From contig JAZHRO010000073.1 in the NCBI GenBank assembly GCA_037157565.1, forward strand, positions 96,636,001 to 96,700,000: DNA of 64,000 nt. The letters are read 5' to 3'. The stretch's first letter is position 1. Every line of letters starts with the position of its first letter. This DNA is from Thalassia testudinum. Its lineage: Eukaryota; Streptophyta; Magnoliopsida; Alismatales; Hydrocharitaceae. The notes below the pieces were generated by a model, which had not been told where the DNA came from, made no database searches, and saw only the letters and a program-made list of their open reading frames with translations. The translations under genes and the position numbers were made by a program. Below are positions 32,328-44,367 of this stretch, in pieces.

Positions 32328-33118
32328 TGTTGATGAGGGAATGTACTAACTTTTGTAAAAAGGCCCAAGAGGCCAACTATAGCAAGTCAAAGCACAAGAG
32401 GTTCAAAAGAAACCAACTCCATTTAGTGGCAAGTAAGTAGCCTAAGTTATCAGAATAAACTAGTCTACCTTAGCAATCCACTTAGATTGGCCTATTTTTT
32501 TGAATTGGTTAGTTCGCCTAAATTGGTCAATCTGCCTGAATAGCAGGCCACCTGAAGTTTGTTAGCTTGCCTAAATTGGCCAGTCCTCTTGAATTTTGGT
32601 TGCCTAAATAGGCCACCTCATTTGAGTTGTCATGTTTACCTGAATTCCATGTTGCTTGAGTTGGCAAGTCCTTTTCAATTACAATCCATCATAATTCCAA
32701 GCTGCCTGAGTTGATTAGCCTACTTGAACCAGGTTGCCAAAGTTGGCTAATCTTACTGGGAAGTTGAAGAGACAAAAAATAAGGGTCCTCAAGGAGCAAG
32801 GTGAACTGTTACACTTTCCAAAAAATGAGTAATTGCATGTAATTATTATCTTATTTTTGTACCCTACAAAAGAGCCCTATGTACATTGTGCAGGAGAGGA
32901 ACCTCTTGAAACCATTGATGCATGGTACACTCTTGAAGGTTAGATTCTCTCCCTAAACATGCACCATATATACTAGTGAAATTTGGTCTTTCACTTTCTA
33001 TATTTGGTGGATGCTTGCATTTTTTGCTATATTTTTCACACCTCTTCTACGTTTCCCATATCAAACAAATTTTTTCGTGGTCTTCTGGTGCCTCAACGAC
33101 AACCTCTAGGATCTATCA
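32328..33118 (+). repeat. Possible LTR of Tat/Retand-like gypsy element T
   Basis: TGTTGATGAGGG to GGATCTATCA. It is followed by TAGTATCGTCTATGGAAAAC, which resembles the GGCGCCGTCTGTGGGAAAC-type start of Tat interiors. It holds a degenerate array of GCCTGAATTGGCC-like units (about 32460-32760). Expected 3' partner would be right of the window. Tentative. Confidence 0.3.
32460..32760. repeat. Degenerate short tandem repeat (GCCTGAATTGGC type)
   Basis: About ten imperfect units of 20-40 bp containing TGCCTGAATTGG or CTTGAGTTGGC. The irregular unit length suggests old slippage. Confidence 0.55.
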
Positions 33119-35649
33119 AATAGTATCGTCTATGGAAAACATCAATGAATGTGCTACAATCTCCCCTTGGTTGGTTAGTCCCAAACTCAAGGATCATCCA
33201 AGTCCTATGAGGACACATTTTCTGCCAACGATTCCACTCACGAAGAGATAAGTACTTCGAGCATCCCATTATTTTCATCTCATAGCTTTAATTGAATTCC
33301 TTTCTTCTTGAACGACCACAATGATGGAGCCCGATCAAATATCAAAGCATGCGATGTACGTAAATTTGTGTCTGATATCTTTTGCGCATCCCTTCTTATT
33401 GTCATTCAATTATTTTTCCTTACACATGCGTAATTCCTTATTGGAATGACGGCGAATGACCCATTAGATGTTGCTTGCACAAGAGAGGAAAGACATACGT
33501 GCATGGTAACTGACTTCTGGAATCCAAAGGGGTCTCGGCTTCGGGCAGCCCAGCAGTGGCTTTCCTGCTCGAGCGACGTCTGTCGAGTTAATGCCGTGCA
33601 AGCATTTTCTTGTCAAGAGAGTATCATGTGGTCGCTCAAAATTATGCAGCAGATCATGCCACTCGAGCGTCTCCTGTCCAAGGACCTGGCCGAGTGAGCG
33701 TCACACACCCGTCAAGAACCACGTGGCGGACCACACTGCCTGAACTACGTGGAGAGCACTGTTCACATTGTGTCCTCCCTTCCGCGGTCATGCTTGTATT
33801 GAGCACCGACCAAGGTCAGTCCTTTGCTCGAGCTCTCCCAAACGAGATGTCGTTGAAATGCCATGTTTAATTAGCTAAGGCACCAAAGCCGATTGCTCAA
33901 AGGGCCCATCACAAGGCCCAACTGTACAAAAGATAAGTGCTTTTTTCTCTCTATTTTATTTTAATGTTCGCAATAAAGCTCCAAATAAAACCCAAAAGTG
34001 AAGCCCCTAAATTGCTTAATTCCTTTGGTGTTCAAATGGTTGTATGCTATATGATATGCACATCACTTTGCACAGCCAATGAAGCATACATGGCATTAAA
34101 TTAGGGTAAGCATATATTTTATTTAATTGAGAGCTCTATTAATCAAGTTAACCCTCACACTCGTCAGTTCCTGGGATTGAAATGTTAGATTTTATGTTTT
34201 GAGTGAGCTATCGAGATTTTCATAATACGACTAATATATTTTATCTCAATAAATAATTTAGTTATTTTTCAATTAATGATTTGAGTCCCTTAGTACGACT
34301 AGAGTTACATACTTGATCAGATCGAATAACCTGATGTGTGTTGATTTGAAGATCAAACAATTTAGAGGATCTGATAGCATATTAAAAAACCATCTGATTT
34401 GATCATATGTTTCTAATCTGAGTTGGGATGGCGACCTTCTCTACAGGTCATCTCCTGATTGATGTTCTGGAATAAAGATTTGAGAATTCTCACGTGGGTT
34501 GAGTTAATGAGTTAACCTTATGAAACAGGAGATAGCGGAAGACCTTCTCTGTTGGCATATCCTTAAACCTAAGATAGTTATGTATCTCTGTTCATGAACA
34601 CATACATTTGAGAGACCAACAAGTTAATGCACCTACCTTAGTACTGACACCGGAAAGCTAGTGTGTGTGGGAAGGGATAGAAGGCATATGATCTATCAAA
34701 AGGATCCCACAAATCTATTGCATAGGTGTATGTAATAGATTGAAGGCATGAGCTCACTCCATGTATTTTAGGAATGACAAATTCCACGTGTGGTCGTAGA
34801 GTCCTGATCAAACTCAAGACAACAAGAGAAGAAGATAGACCTTTTGGAAATGTTTTGATCTTTGTTCTTGTACAAATAGTATTAGGGGACATCAAGAATA
34901 ATATTATCCAAGAAGGAATGATAACTATTGATCAGGGGCAAAAGGCACCCTTGGATCCAAAACTCCGCGCGTAGCCCATTAGAGGATCTGGCTACCTGGC
35001 TTACAGGATAAGTGAACAGACCTAGATCCCGCAACCCATTAGAAGAATTGATGCATCCAAGGTCAGAACAACAACAATATAGGTATGGCTACCCAGAATT
35101 TGACAACAGACGAATGACTTGACAAAAGATGTACCAAAGATCATGGAAAAGATCCTACTTGGCTAGGACTTTTCCTATGTTGTAAATAGTGAGGAGGGAT
35201 CCTCAAGAGAGGACTACGGATAGGAAATCCATGAAAGGCAATCCGAGAGAGAAAGAACTCTGAGAAATTGTAATATTACCATTTATAGTAGATTTTCCAG
35301 GAGCCTTGCTCTCCCTCCAGACGTACACCCCTCGTGTGGAACTGGGTAACCAATCTCCTTGTTTCCTTTGTGATGGATTGCTTGAGATTGCTTTTTGTAG
35401 CCATGTTACATTTCCTGCATTAACAAATTCTTTGATGGCCATCGATGGCCTTGATAGCGGCCTCCAGGGCTCATCAAATGCCATCGTTTGTGGGAAGCGT
35501 CGACAAAAATGCTATGCTCTTCCATGCATCTAGGGGTTAGAGGACCATACCTCCATAATGCCCTACCTCAACCTTCCTAATCGAAAGTCATAACGATGGC
35601 ACCAACCACCCATAGCTCCACTTACGAGGCCCCCAAGAAGGCCTAGTCA
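33119..35649. other. Unresolved interior, probably decayed retroelement
   Basis: No clear ORF. It lies between the possible T LTR and the gag-like region. The stretch 33500-33870 is GC-richer. The stretch 34860-34975 (DIKNNIIQEGMITID frame) looks like an old coding fragment, not identified. Confidence 0.35.
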
Positions 35650-37395
35650 GAGTCCAACGTCTCAATATCCAAATGACACCGTCAGCACACCGGCCCCAAT
35701 AAAGGGAAGTTGGTACGACCCGACTGACTGCTCGAGGCCCCTGAGCAAGACTCCCTCCTCGAGATACAAGTGAGGGAAGGGGAATACGAAGTTAGGTTGG
35801 TCTCCTTGGAGATGAAACATCAGTCTCTCGCCGACCATCTCATTGAGACTAAGCAGGTTTGGGAATTCGGTGAGGCTCAATCAAAGGAGCCCCGGAACTC
35901 AAGCCCCAATGGCAGGTGGCTGATGTGGCAACGCACAGTGGAGGGAGAAAACGCTCGCTTATGCAAATAGCTTGAAAAGCTAAAGTGCAAGCTTAGACTC
36001 CCCTAGCCTACCAAAGACACCATGCCCACCCTGGTCTGGGGAGCAGTCTAGCACTCAACCCTCGCCCGTTAGCAGCAGAAGTTACATCCCTGAGACCATC
36101 TGCCAAGTCACATAGGCAACAACTATACATGCCCATGCACGTACCACCTACCTATTCACGGAGGAGGTGGTGGCAGCCCCTAAAGGGAAGGAACGGCCCT
36201 AGGCAGACCTACTCTAATGCTTATTCATGGAGGTAGCTGCTTCAACAAGAGAAGGGCTACCCTCCATGACCAAAAGGCGAGAGTCCTTTGAGAAATATAT
36301 TTCCCTGTCCACAAACCAGGCTGACATGTTTGTGGGGGTCTGATCCATAGGCAAGGACCTGCTGCCCCTAAAAATCCATAAAGGAGAAGGCTAACTCTGG
36401 GCCCTGCTGCTAGTACCACAAGGCTTGGGGACATGCTACCGAAGAATGCCAGGATTTGTGTGACTAAATCGAGTCTTAGGTCTAGCATGAAGACCTGGCT
36501 TGCCTCATCAGGTGAAACAGAGGCTAAGGACTTGTCAAGAGGCCTATGGAGGGGTCGAAAGGTTATCATAAGAAGGAGCTCCAGCAACTCCGACTTAACA
36601 TGGTTTTCTTCATAAGATTGGAGCTAGATAGGTAGGCACCTTGCCTAGTCAAGCAGGTGGTGTCACCCTAGCAACCCCTGGTAGAATATTACCGTCTAGT
36701 CCTAGTGGTGATGTTCGCATTACTCCAAGACACTCACCTCTCGTCACCCAAACACATTAGCTTAGAGATCAAGTTAATATTTGGATCAACACCAACCGAC
36801 ATCAACAAGACACTTCTTCCAAGTCGGCACTTCCATGCACCCTCCTCGCCCTTCAGCAAGGTCAAAGGAGTGCCATCAAGCAAGCAGTGTCCAGGTCGTT
36901 CGACCCTCTACTTGATCAGGTAAAGCACATTGACCCACTTCTGATGGCGACTACAGCCCAAGATCTTGGCGAATGAAGACAATGCTGAAGAGGTCTTGTT
37001 CATCGAGACACTGTTCAAGCTGGGCTCTTGAAAGGAACATCTCTCCCTACAGGTCATCCCGGCCAAAGCCTGCTTGGCGATCATAAAGTAAAGCCAAAGG
37101 GAGAGATCAGCTTTCCCTTATCCGTCTGTGATAGGGATAGGCACCTTAACCGGATGGCCACATTTATAGTGGCTGGGTTGATGGTAGCATTCAACGACAC
37201 CTCCGGCCACTTACCAGCAGATGCCCTTTTGCCTAATCCCCTCCTCACACTTCCAATTCATGATTTTCCAGTTTGCTCGAGGAGTAGAAATAACTCACAG
37301 GGATCGGACAACCAGGCATGAATTTGGGGGGCCAAGCTGGAATAGTTTAGAAGCCGAGCCCCTCCCCAAGCATGAGGGAAGAAAAGAAAAACCAA
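35650..37395 (+). pseudogene. Decayed gag-protease of Tat/Retand-like gypsy element T
   Basis: Plus-strand frames with many stops still show gag landmarks: a knuckle-like block YHKAWGHATEEC (36405-36452, preceded by CC) and, at 37028-37321, HKVKPKGEISFPLSVCDR then MATFIVAGLMVAFNDTSGH. The second resembles the protease C-terminal part of Tat elements (a V.P.G.I.LPV block followed by FLVV...YN...GRP). The active-site Asp is not seen. CACTA is inserted directly after. Many stops could be C-to-T changes, as in methylated DNA. Confidence 0.5.
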
Positions 37396-37790
37396 CACTA
37401 CTAGAAAAAGGTGATTTGCCGTTGGTTCGTTACTGTCAGTTGTGTAAGTGATGATAAAAATACTTTTGCCATCACTTAGTAATATAAGCAACGGCGAAGA
37501 TCACACTAAAATTGAGCACCCCACCTCGTTCAAAAAGTAGTATGTAATGAACATTTGCCGTTGCTTATTATAATAAGTGACAACAAATGTCGACCTAAAC
37601 TTTGCTGCAAAATTTTGGGCGTGAGAATTGAGATTGAATTATACATTTGCTGTTGCTTATTATAGTAAGCGATGGCAAATGTTGACCTAAAATTTATCGC
37701 AAAATTTTGGGTGTGAGAATTGAGATTGAATTATACATTTGTTGTCGCTTACTAATTAAATTGACGGTGAATGTTAGACCTTGTATCCCT
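37396..37790. repeat. CACTA left subterminal repeats, 92-bp direct units
   Basis: Units start at 37551, 37643 and (partial) 37735 with ACATTTG, a spacing of 92 bp. Each carries a palindrome such as TTGCTTATTATAATAAGTGA. The unit also includes CAAAATTTTGGG and a TGAGAATTGAGATTGAATTA block. Confidence 0.85.
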
Positions 37791-37795
37791 CGTAG

Positions 37796-38375
37796 AACCA
37801 TCTCCTCCCCCACACTGTGCGCACTCCCCCCTCATTTGCAGAACTCCTTCTCCTCGTCGCAGAGCTCCTCGTCGCCGCCCCTCTTCCTCCTCCTTAGGTA
37901 ACTCCTCCTCCTCCTCGTCCACACCCTCCTCATTTTCATCCTCCCCACAACCCTTCTCCTCCTCGTCTTCCTCCTCCTCCTTGCCCCTCTCCTCTTCCTA
38001 CTCCTTATCTTCCTCGCCACCCCCTCCTCCTCCTCCTCCCTGTACACAACTCTACCTCCTACTACTGCTTCTCCTCTGCTATTGCCCCCCTTTCCCCCTC
38101 CTCATCTCCTCCTCCTCCCCCTCCAACAATCCCTCTCCTTCTCCATCTCTTCCTACGTTCCCCCTCCTCCTCCCCATCCTCATCTCCTCCTCCTCCCCCT
38201 CCTCATATCCCTCAGCCGTCCCCCCTCCTCCTCTGCTTCCTCCTCATTTCTTCCTACCTTCACCTTTCTCCTCCTCCCTGTCCTCATCTCCTCCTCCTCT
38301 ACCTCCTACCTTGCCCCTCCTCCTCCCCCTCTCCCTCCTCATCACCTCCTGCCTTCCCATTCCTCCCCTCATCCT
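37796..38375. repeat. CCT/CTC pyrimidine low-complexity tract
   Basis: About 580 bp of nearly pure C/T on plus (CCTCCTCCTCC type). It produces Ser/Pro/Leu ORFs up to 214 aa on plus and Arg/Lys/Glu ORFs on minus, none credible. It may form triplex DNA. Confidence 0.9.
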
Positions 38376-38851
38376 CAAGTTTTTTTTTCTAATAATAGTC
38401 TTTTTAATACAGTAATTATAGTAATTAGGGTACATTATATTAGGTAACCTAATATAATTAAAAATTAGGTGTTAATGTGTTCATGTTTTTCTTTATGCTC
38501 ATAAGACTTTTCTCTTTTTCATTCCTTATTTAAAATACTGCTTTTTGGCTTTTTTTTTTTTAATGTGTTTATGTTCTTCTTTTAAAAAAAATTATTTATT
38601 TGTGTTTATAGAATGATACTATTTGTTGTGGATATCTCTACATTTCCTTATTAAGTTCATCAGTTTGCATGACTTTTTCTATTTAATGCATTAGAATGCA
38701 TTATGCTAGGGAGATAGATGTCTTTGCTTCCTATACTACCATTTTAGTGGGTAATATCCTAATAATCATTCTCCATATGGTTTTCTTTCGTTCCTGACAT
38801 TCTATCTTGAAGAGACTAATAAGTTTGCTTGATCAAAGGGAATATCCAATC
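38376..38851. other. CACTA interior, no gene
   Basis: AT-rich with no supported ORF. It ends at the GTAAT duplication of C2. Confidence 0.5.
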
Positions 38852-38856
38852 GTAAT
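38852..38856. repeat. Target-site duplication of C2, left copy (GTAAT)
   Basis: Repeated exactly at 44363-44367. Confidence 0.92.
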
Positions 38857-40560
38857 TGTTGGTGCAAGGGCACCACGATCATCAATTTTGATGATAACAA
38901 AATACTTGTGTTTTACCATTTGTATTTGACCTTTAGATTTCAGGAAAATGCAAACGGATACAAGTGTGAAGGACCTCAAAGCTCGAGTCCATGGTGGATT
39001 GGAAGAGCTCGTTGGAGGAGAAGGAGATTTGAAAGAGCGAAAGCTTGAAGAAGGAAGAAGACAAAAGAATAGGATAGATGTTCTTTTGTCTTGTAGTTTG
39101 TAATTTATTTTTGTTTGTTCTTTGCTCTTTATTTTCGTAGAGTACTTGTTAAAGAGCCTCAAAGTAACAACACTGTAGTCCTAGAAACAGTTACTAGACC
39201 CTAAGGCACTTAGGTTTTCCATAAAAAACTTAAAAAACCTAAATAGGCTTCAGATAGCCTTATCAGACGTCTGATTATGAACTTTAAGACATTTGAATGT
39301 TGAATCAGTCTTCCAAATATTTAGAGCTGGTCTTAGAGCCTTCAGTCTGTTGGTTTCAGACAACCGACCTTTAGTCCAGATGTCTTTGCAGACGTATGAT
39401 GACTTGGCTAGACGTCTAATTAGTGGAACATTGACCTTCACAATATGATCTTTACAAAATGACCTTTAGGCTTCTATTAGACATCAGTAGAGGACCTTAG
39501 ACGTCTGATAAGTGACCATTAGCCCTCAATTGAGCCAAACTCACTTATATTGAGGCTAATAGCTGTTTGTGCCTTGGGAAATCCATTCCCATAGTAAATT
39601 AGGCTTCCAAACGTCTAGACCTAGTGCCAGACGTCTGATATGTCGTCTGACTAAATTACACAAGAACCCTATCTAGGTCTGACTCAAGTCAGTAAGGAAA
39701 TCCATCAAGGATTAGATGTCTAATTTAGTTTCTAGTCATCTTAAGAGTATCTTCCAGACATTAGATAATTTGCCCGAATGTCTGATGACCCTGTTAGAAT
39801 TATGATTGTGATTGCGGCTTGTTTTGCCTTGGGATGATCTCCAACAACTACCTAAGGCTTCTACAGCCTTCCTAGGCCTTCTTAGGCCATCTATAAATAG
39901 GAGAGGCCCCTTGCCTTGTAATGACGCATAAAAAAACACTAAGATGCACCATGACACACCAAGCAATACTATTTCCACATCTTTTGTATCCAAGAGAAGC
40001 AGAAGAAGCTTAGCTCTCCAAGCGTTCGTTCCACACCTGAGAGCTTCATCCAGCTGTGCAACCATTCTCACTCCGTGATTACGAGAGTGAAGTAGTGCCT
40101 ATGCGTGGTTCACTCATCCAAGTCAAGCTGACGTACTTCTAGCAAAGGGAAGTATTCTTTACCTATAGTAGCTAGGTTTATTTTGTGCTCTATAGGTTAC
40201 TTTGTATTTTAATTTGTTAATTGGTTGGGTATTCGCTTTGCGAATTCCCATCTCCTTAGTGAGACAAAAACCTTCCCGTGAAGAGAAGGGGTTTTGAGGT
40301 TACACTACCCTTGTATTTGTACCGTGGTTATAAGAGGTTTAATCACCCTCGTTTTAAGTGACTGGGATAGTGGATTTGATCGACTAGGTTGATCGGAAAA
40401 TCCTAACTCGAGAGGGTTAGGTGGTGGTTTTCACTCGATTTGGGTTTCCATCTAAAAATCTTTCGTGCAATTGTGATTGTATCTTTTTTGAGATTGTTTA
40501 TTTGCTTCCGCACTTTGTTTTATATTCTACAAATCTCACCCCCTCTCGTAGGAATTAACA
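38857..40560 (+). repeat. C2 5' LTR
   Basis: TGTTGGTGCAAGGGCACCAC to GGAATTAACA. TATA-like CTATAAATAG at 39891-39900. AGACGTCT-like motifs are at about 39262-39770. Confidence 0.92.
39891..39900 (+). promoter_or_regulatory. TATA box of C2 5' LTR
   Basis: CTATAAATAG in sense orientation, conserved in all four C-family LTRs. Confidence 0.7.
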
Positions 40561-40562
40561 GT

Positions 40563-40577
40563 TGGTATCAAAGCAGG
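40563..40577 (+). promoter_or_regulatory. C2 primer-binding site (tRNA-iMet type)
   Basis: TGGTATCAAAGCAGG, two bases inside the 5' LTR. One change from TGGTATCAGAGC. Confidence 0.9.
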
Positions 40578-40614
40578 TTCTTGCGATATTGGTGTAACAC
40601 CTGATAATGATCCA

Positions 40615-41671
40615 ATGGAGGGAAGCGTCACAGCCATCAAACTCGTCGAGGGGTAGTCCGCTACCTGTCCTCCCTACTTCGACGGGAGTAACTACAGGTA
40701 TTGGAAGCTTAGGATGAAGATGTGGCTTCAAGCCAATGACTTTACGATCTAGGCCAGATGTAAGACCCCCTTCGACATCCCAGAGAGACCTGCCGCAGGC
40801 TACTCACAGTAGTAGATTCGGGAGCTGTCTCTCAATGTGAAGACAATGAACGCATTATATTACGCGCTCAATCCGGAGGAGTTCAATTGAATCTCGCAAT
40901 GCACCACTGCATATAAGATTTGGCACACACTTGAGGTAACTCATGGGTACCTCTAAGGTAAAAGCTTCTAAAATCAATATTCTTTCACAGGAATTTGAAT
41001 ATTTTATTATGAAACCGAATGAATCTTTAAGTGAGATGTATACTAGGTTCACTCTTATAGTGAACAACCTTAAAGCTTTAGGAAAGACCTTCATCAAGGA
41101 GGAACATCAAGGAAAGCTTCTTCCTTGCCTTAGATCAGAGTGGGAACAGAAGGTTACCGCCACCAAGGAGGTGAATGGCGTAGAGGAGCTCAACATTGAG
41201 GATCTCCTAGGCAATCTCATAGCCTACAAGATGAAGTTGAAGCAGAAGAAGAAGGACACTCCTGAACCAAAGTCAAGGAAGTCTCTTGCCTTTAGAGCCG
41301 CATCGGATAGTGAGGTAAGTTCCGATGACGAAGACTTTAAGTTTTTACTTAAAAACGTTTCCAAGTTTTGTAGGGATTCTAAGAGATAAAAGAAAGAGAA
41401 GGAAAAGAAGGAGCAAGGTAGCTTGAGATGTTGCTACCACTACAACGAAAAAGGTCATCTTCGACCCGAGTGCCCTCTTCTCAAGAAGAAGAAGAAGGAG
41501 AAGGAGAAGAAGTATATGAAGAAGGCGTTCCAAGCAACTTGGGACGACTCGAGCTCAAAGGAAGAAGAGAAAGATCCCGAGAAGAAGAATGAAACCTCTT
41601 GCATGGGTTTCATGGCAATCACAGAAAGCGACAGTGATGATAGCGACGATGAGGTAAATTCTGAACTTTAA
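40615..41671 (+). pseudogene. C2 copia Gag, N-terminal and knuckle region, broken by stops
   Basis: ATG at 40615 (MEGSVTAIKLVEG). Capsid landmarks are YWKLRMKMWLQANDF, NALYYALNPEEFN and TTAYKIWHTLE, with several in-frame stops and a frameshift before 40943. From 40943 the frame is open through the rest of the gag domain (INILSQEFEYFIMKPNESLS, LRSEWEQKVTATKEVNG). After a stop at 41387, a CCHC knuckle follows near 41430: CYHYNEKGHLRPEC, where the second Cys has become Tyr. Then a Lys-rich stretch and the acidic FMAITESDSDDSDDE block. It retains the middle part that C1 has lost. RNA binding is probably impaired. Confidence 0.75.
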
Positions 41672-42369
41672 GATGCTTTTGATGAGTTATTTGAAATTAG
41701 TAAGTCACTTAAGGTAGAAAATAAAAACATTAAAAAGAATCTTATTTTTTTAAAAGCTGAAAATGAAAGATTAGAGATAAAACTTAAGGACCTAGAAAGT
41801 ACTAGTTATAATAATGATAATTTGTTGTTAGAAAATAAAGACCTTCTCAATGAAAATAGTAAGTTGATTGAGGAAAATACTAGTTTAAAAATGGAAATTT
41901 CTGATTTAAAGACTAAAATATATGTCGTAGAGAAAGAACTTAGATGTCTTAGGAAAGAATCTAATAAATTGATGAACAAATTAGATAACTTTTCTAATGA
42001 TAAAGTTAGCCTTAACCCTAAGGTTGAGAAAGGATCTCCTTCTAGGAGACCAACTAACAAATCTGGATCCAAGTTAACTTGGATACCGAAAGTTCAAGTA
42101 GAATCTTATTTTGTAGGTTTTAAAGGAAGTTACAACATAAATGATTGGACCTACAAGCTTAAGAATGGTCAACTCGAATTGGGAGGACTAAGGAGTAGAC
42201 TGAGGAAGGAGAAGAGAAGACTGATGAGACCACAAATAAACAACCAAGTCGTCTCATGTTGACCGCCAAACTGGAGACCGGTGCCGATGCCCGGACTTCC
42301 AAACTACGGATGGGGGCCCCATCTAGTTTGGCATCCACCTCCATTTGGGCCATTCTATTGGCCATGGTA
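41672..42369 (+). pseudogene. C2 Gag coiled-coil and Trp/Pro-rich tail
   Basis: Follows the acidic block after a stop at 41669. A Leu/Lys/Asn/Glu coiled coil (open from 41822: LLENKDLLNENSKLIEENTS) runs into VESYFVGFKGSYNINDWTYK and QLELGGLRSRL, then NNQVVSC and a TGA at 42260. Reading on in the same frame gives PPNWRPVPMPGL...PPPFGPFYWPW and a second stop at 42367. The TGA therefore removes a tail that is also present in C1. No protease follows. Confidence 0.7.
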
Positions 42370-42676
42370 GGTGAGGTAAACCTTTAACCCCATCTCTTTA
42401 TCATCAGCATATAGATAGGGGGAGTTAAAATTGATGAAGCTATTTGCCCATCATTAAGGGTGAGATTTTAAAAAATAACATAGCTATATTGCCTTTAGAA
42501 AGGGGGAGGTAATAACATAGCTATCTTGTTTTATGGAAAAGATGAAATTAGAAGAGCATGTTTTAAGGGGAAGTTTAGGATAATTAAAAATTGTGACACC
42601 TTTTTGATTATGTCAAAAAGGGGGAGGATTTATGGATTATTATTTATGGTTTCATCATCATCAAAATGGGGGAGAT
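42370..42676 (+). other. C2 3' interior with polypurine tract
   Basis: Contains several GGGGGAG runs. The one at 42665-42676 (AAATGGGGGAGA) abuts the 3' LTR and is the likely plus-strand primer. Confidence 0.75.
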
Positions 42677-44362
42677 TATCGGTGCAAGGGCACCACGATC
42701 ATCAATTTTGATGATAACAAAACACTTATCTTTTAACATTTGTATCTGAGCTTTAGATTTCAAGAAAATGCAAATGGATACCAGTGTGAAGGACCTCAGA
42801 GCTCACATCCATGGTGGATTGGAGGAGCACGTTGGAGGAGAAGGAGCATCACGAGGAGCGAAAGCTTGAAGAAGGAAGAAGATAGAAGAATAGGATAGAT
42901 GTTATTTTGTCTTGTAGTCTATAATTTGTTTTCGTTTGTTCTTTGCTCTTTATTTTCGTAGAGTACTTGTTAAAGAGTCTCAAAGTATCAACACTGTAGT
43001 CCTAGGAACACGTACTAGACCCTAGGATACTTAGGTTTTCCATATAGAACTTAGTAAACTTAAATAGGCTTCAGATAACCTTATCAGATGTCTAATCGAT
43101 AATCAAACATCTGATAATGAACTTTAAGATATCTAAATGTTGAATCAGACGCCTAAACATTTAGGGCTAGTCTTAGAGCCTTTTGTCTATTGATTTCAGA
43201 CGATCGACCCTTAGTCCAAACATCTTAGCAGATGTCTGATGACTTGGACAAACGTCCAATTAGTGGAACATTGGCCTTCATAATATGAGCATTGAAAAAT
43301 GACCTTTAGGCTTCTATCAGATGTCCGTAGAGGGCCTTAGACGTTTGATAAGTGACTCTTACACCTCGATTGAGCTAAAATCACTTCTATTGAGGCTAAT
43401 AGCCATTTGTGCCTTGGGAAATCTATTCCCACAATAAATTAGGTTTCCAGACATCCAGACCTAGTGCTAGATGTCTGATATACCATCTGACTGAATTACA
43501 CAAGAACCCTGTATAGGTTTGACTCAAGTCAGTAAGGAAACCCATCTAGGATTAGATGTCTAATTCAGTTTTCAGTAATCTTAAGGGTATCTTCCAGACG
43601 TCTGATAATTTGCCTGAATTTCTGATGACCCTGTCAAAATCATTATGATTCTGATTGCAGCATGTTTTGCCCTGGGATGATCTCCAACAACTACCTAAGG
43701 CTTCTACAGCCTTCCTAAGCCTTCCTAGTCCATCTATAAATAGGAGAGGCCCCTTGCCTTGTAATGACGCACAAAGAAACACCAAGATACACCACGACAC
43801 ACCAAGCAATACTATTTCCACATCTTTTGTGTCCAAGAGAAGCAGAAGAAGCTTAGCTCTCCAAGCGCTCGTTCCACACCTGAGAGCTTCATCTAGCTGT
43901 GCACCCACTCTCACTTCATGATTACGAGAGCGAAGTAGTGCATACACATGGTTCACACATTCGCGTCAAGCCAACACACTTCCAGCAAAGGGAAGTATTC
44001 TTTACCTATAGTAGCTAGGTTTATTTTGTGGCTCTATAGGCTACTTTGTGGCTCCTTTGTGAGACAAAAACCTTCTTGTGAAGAGAAGGGGTTTTAAGGT
44101 TACGCTACCCTTGTATTTGTAGCGTGGTTGTAAGAGGTTCAATTACCCTCGTTTTAAGTGATTGAGATAGTAGAGTTGATCGACTAGGTCGATCGGAAAA
44201 TCCTAACTCGAGAGGGTTAGGTGGTGGTTTTCACTCGATTTAGGTTTCCACCAAAAAATCTTTTGTGCAATTGTGTGATTGTATCTTTTGTGAGATTGTT
44301 TATTTACTTCCACACTTTATTTTATATTCTGCAAATCTCACCCCCTCCCGTAGGAATCAATA
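42677..44362 (+). repeat. C2 3' LTR
   Basis: Partner of 38857-40560, with terminal TG now TA and terminal CA now TA. A deletion removes part of the R-U5 segment (near 44045 compared with 40200-40255). TATA-like at 43734-43743. Confidence 0.9.
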
Positions 44363-44367
44363 GTAAT
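44363..44367. repeat. Target-site duplication of C2, right copy (GTAAT)
   Basis: Exact copy of 38852-38856. Confidence 0.92.

Larger units (their letters stand above)
38857..44362 (+). mobile_element. C2: second gag-only copia element of the C family
   Basis: LTRs 38857-40560 and 42677-44362 with TGTTGGTG...AACA ends (the second pair decayed to TATC...AATA). A GTAAT duplication flanks it, a tRNA-iMet primer site is at 40563 and a polypurine tract is at the far side. The 2.1-kb interior carries only gag, then goes straight to the 3' untranslated part, with no pol. The LTR and gag are clearly related to C1, so the pol-less form is a family feature. Confidence 0.92.

Noticed and set aside
37554..37680. 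Palindromes read as a microRNA precursor
   Set aside because: They occur in multiple copies at both CACTA ends, as expected of transposase-binding arrays.
37771..38447. Ser/Pro-rich ORFs of 214 and 121 aa
   Set aside because: They come from a C/T-only tract that is open in every frame; the complement gives Arg/Glu-rich ORFs. No start context or domain.
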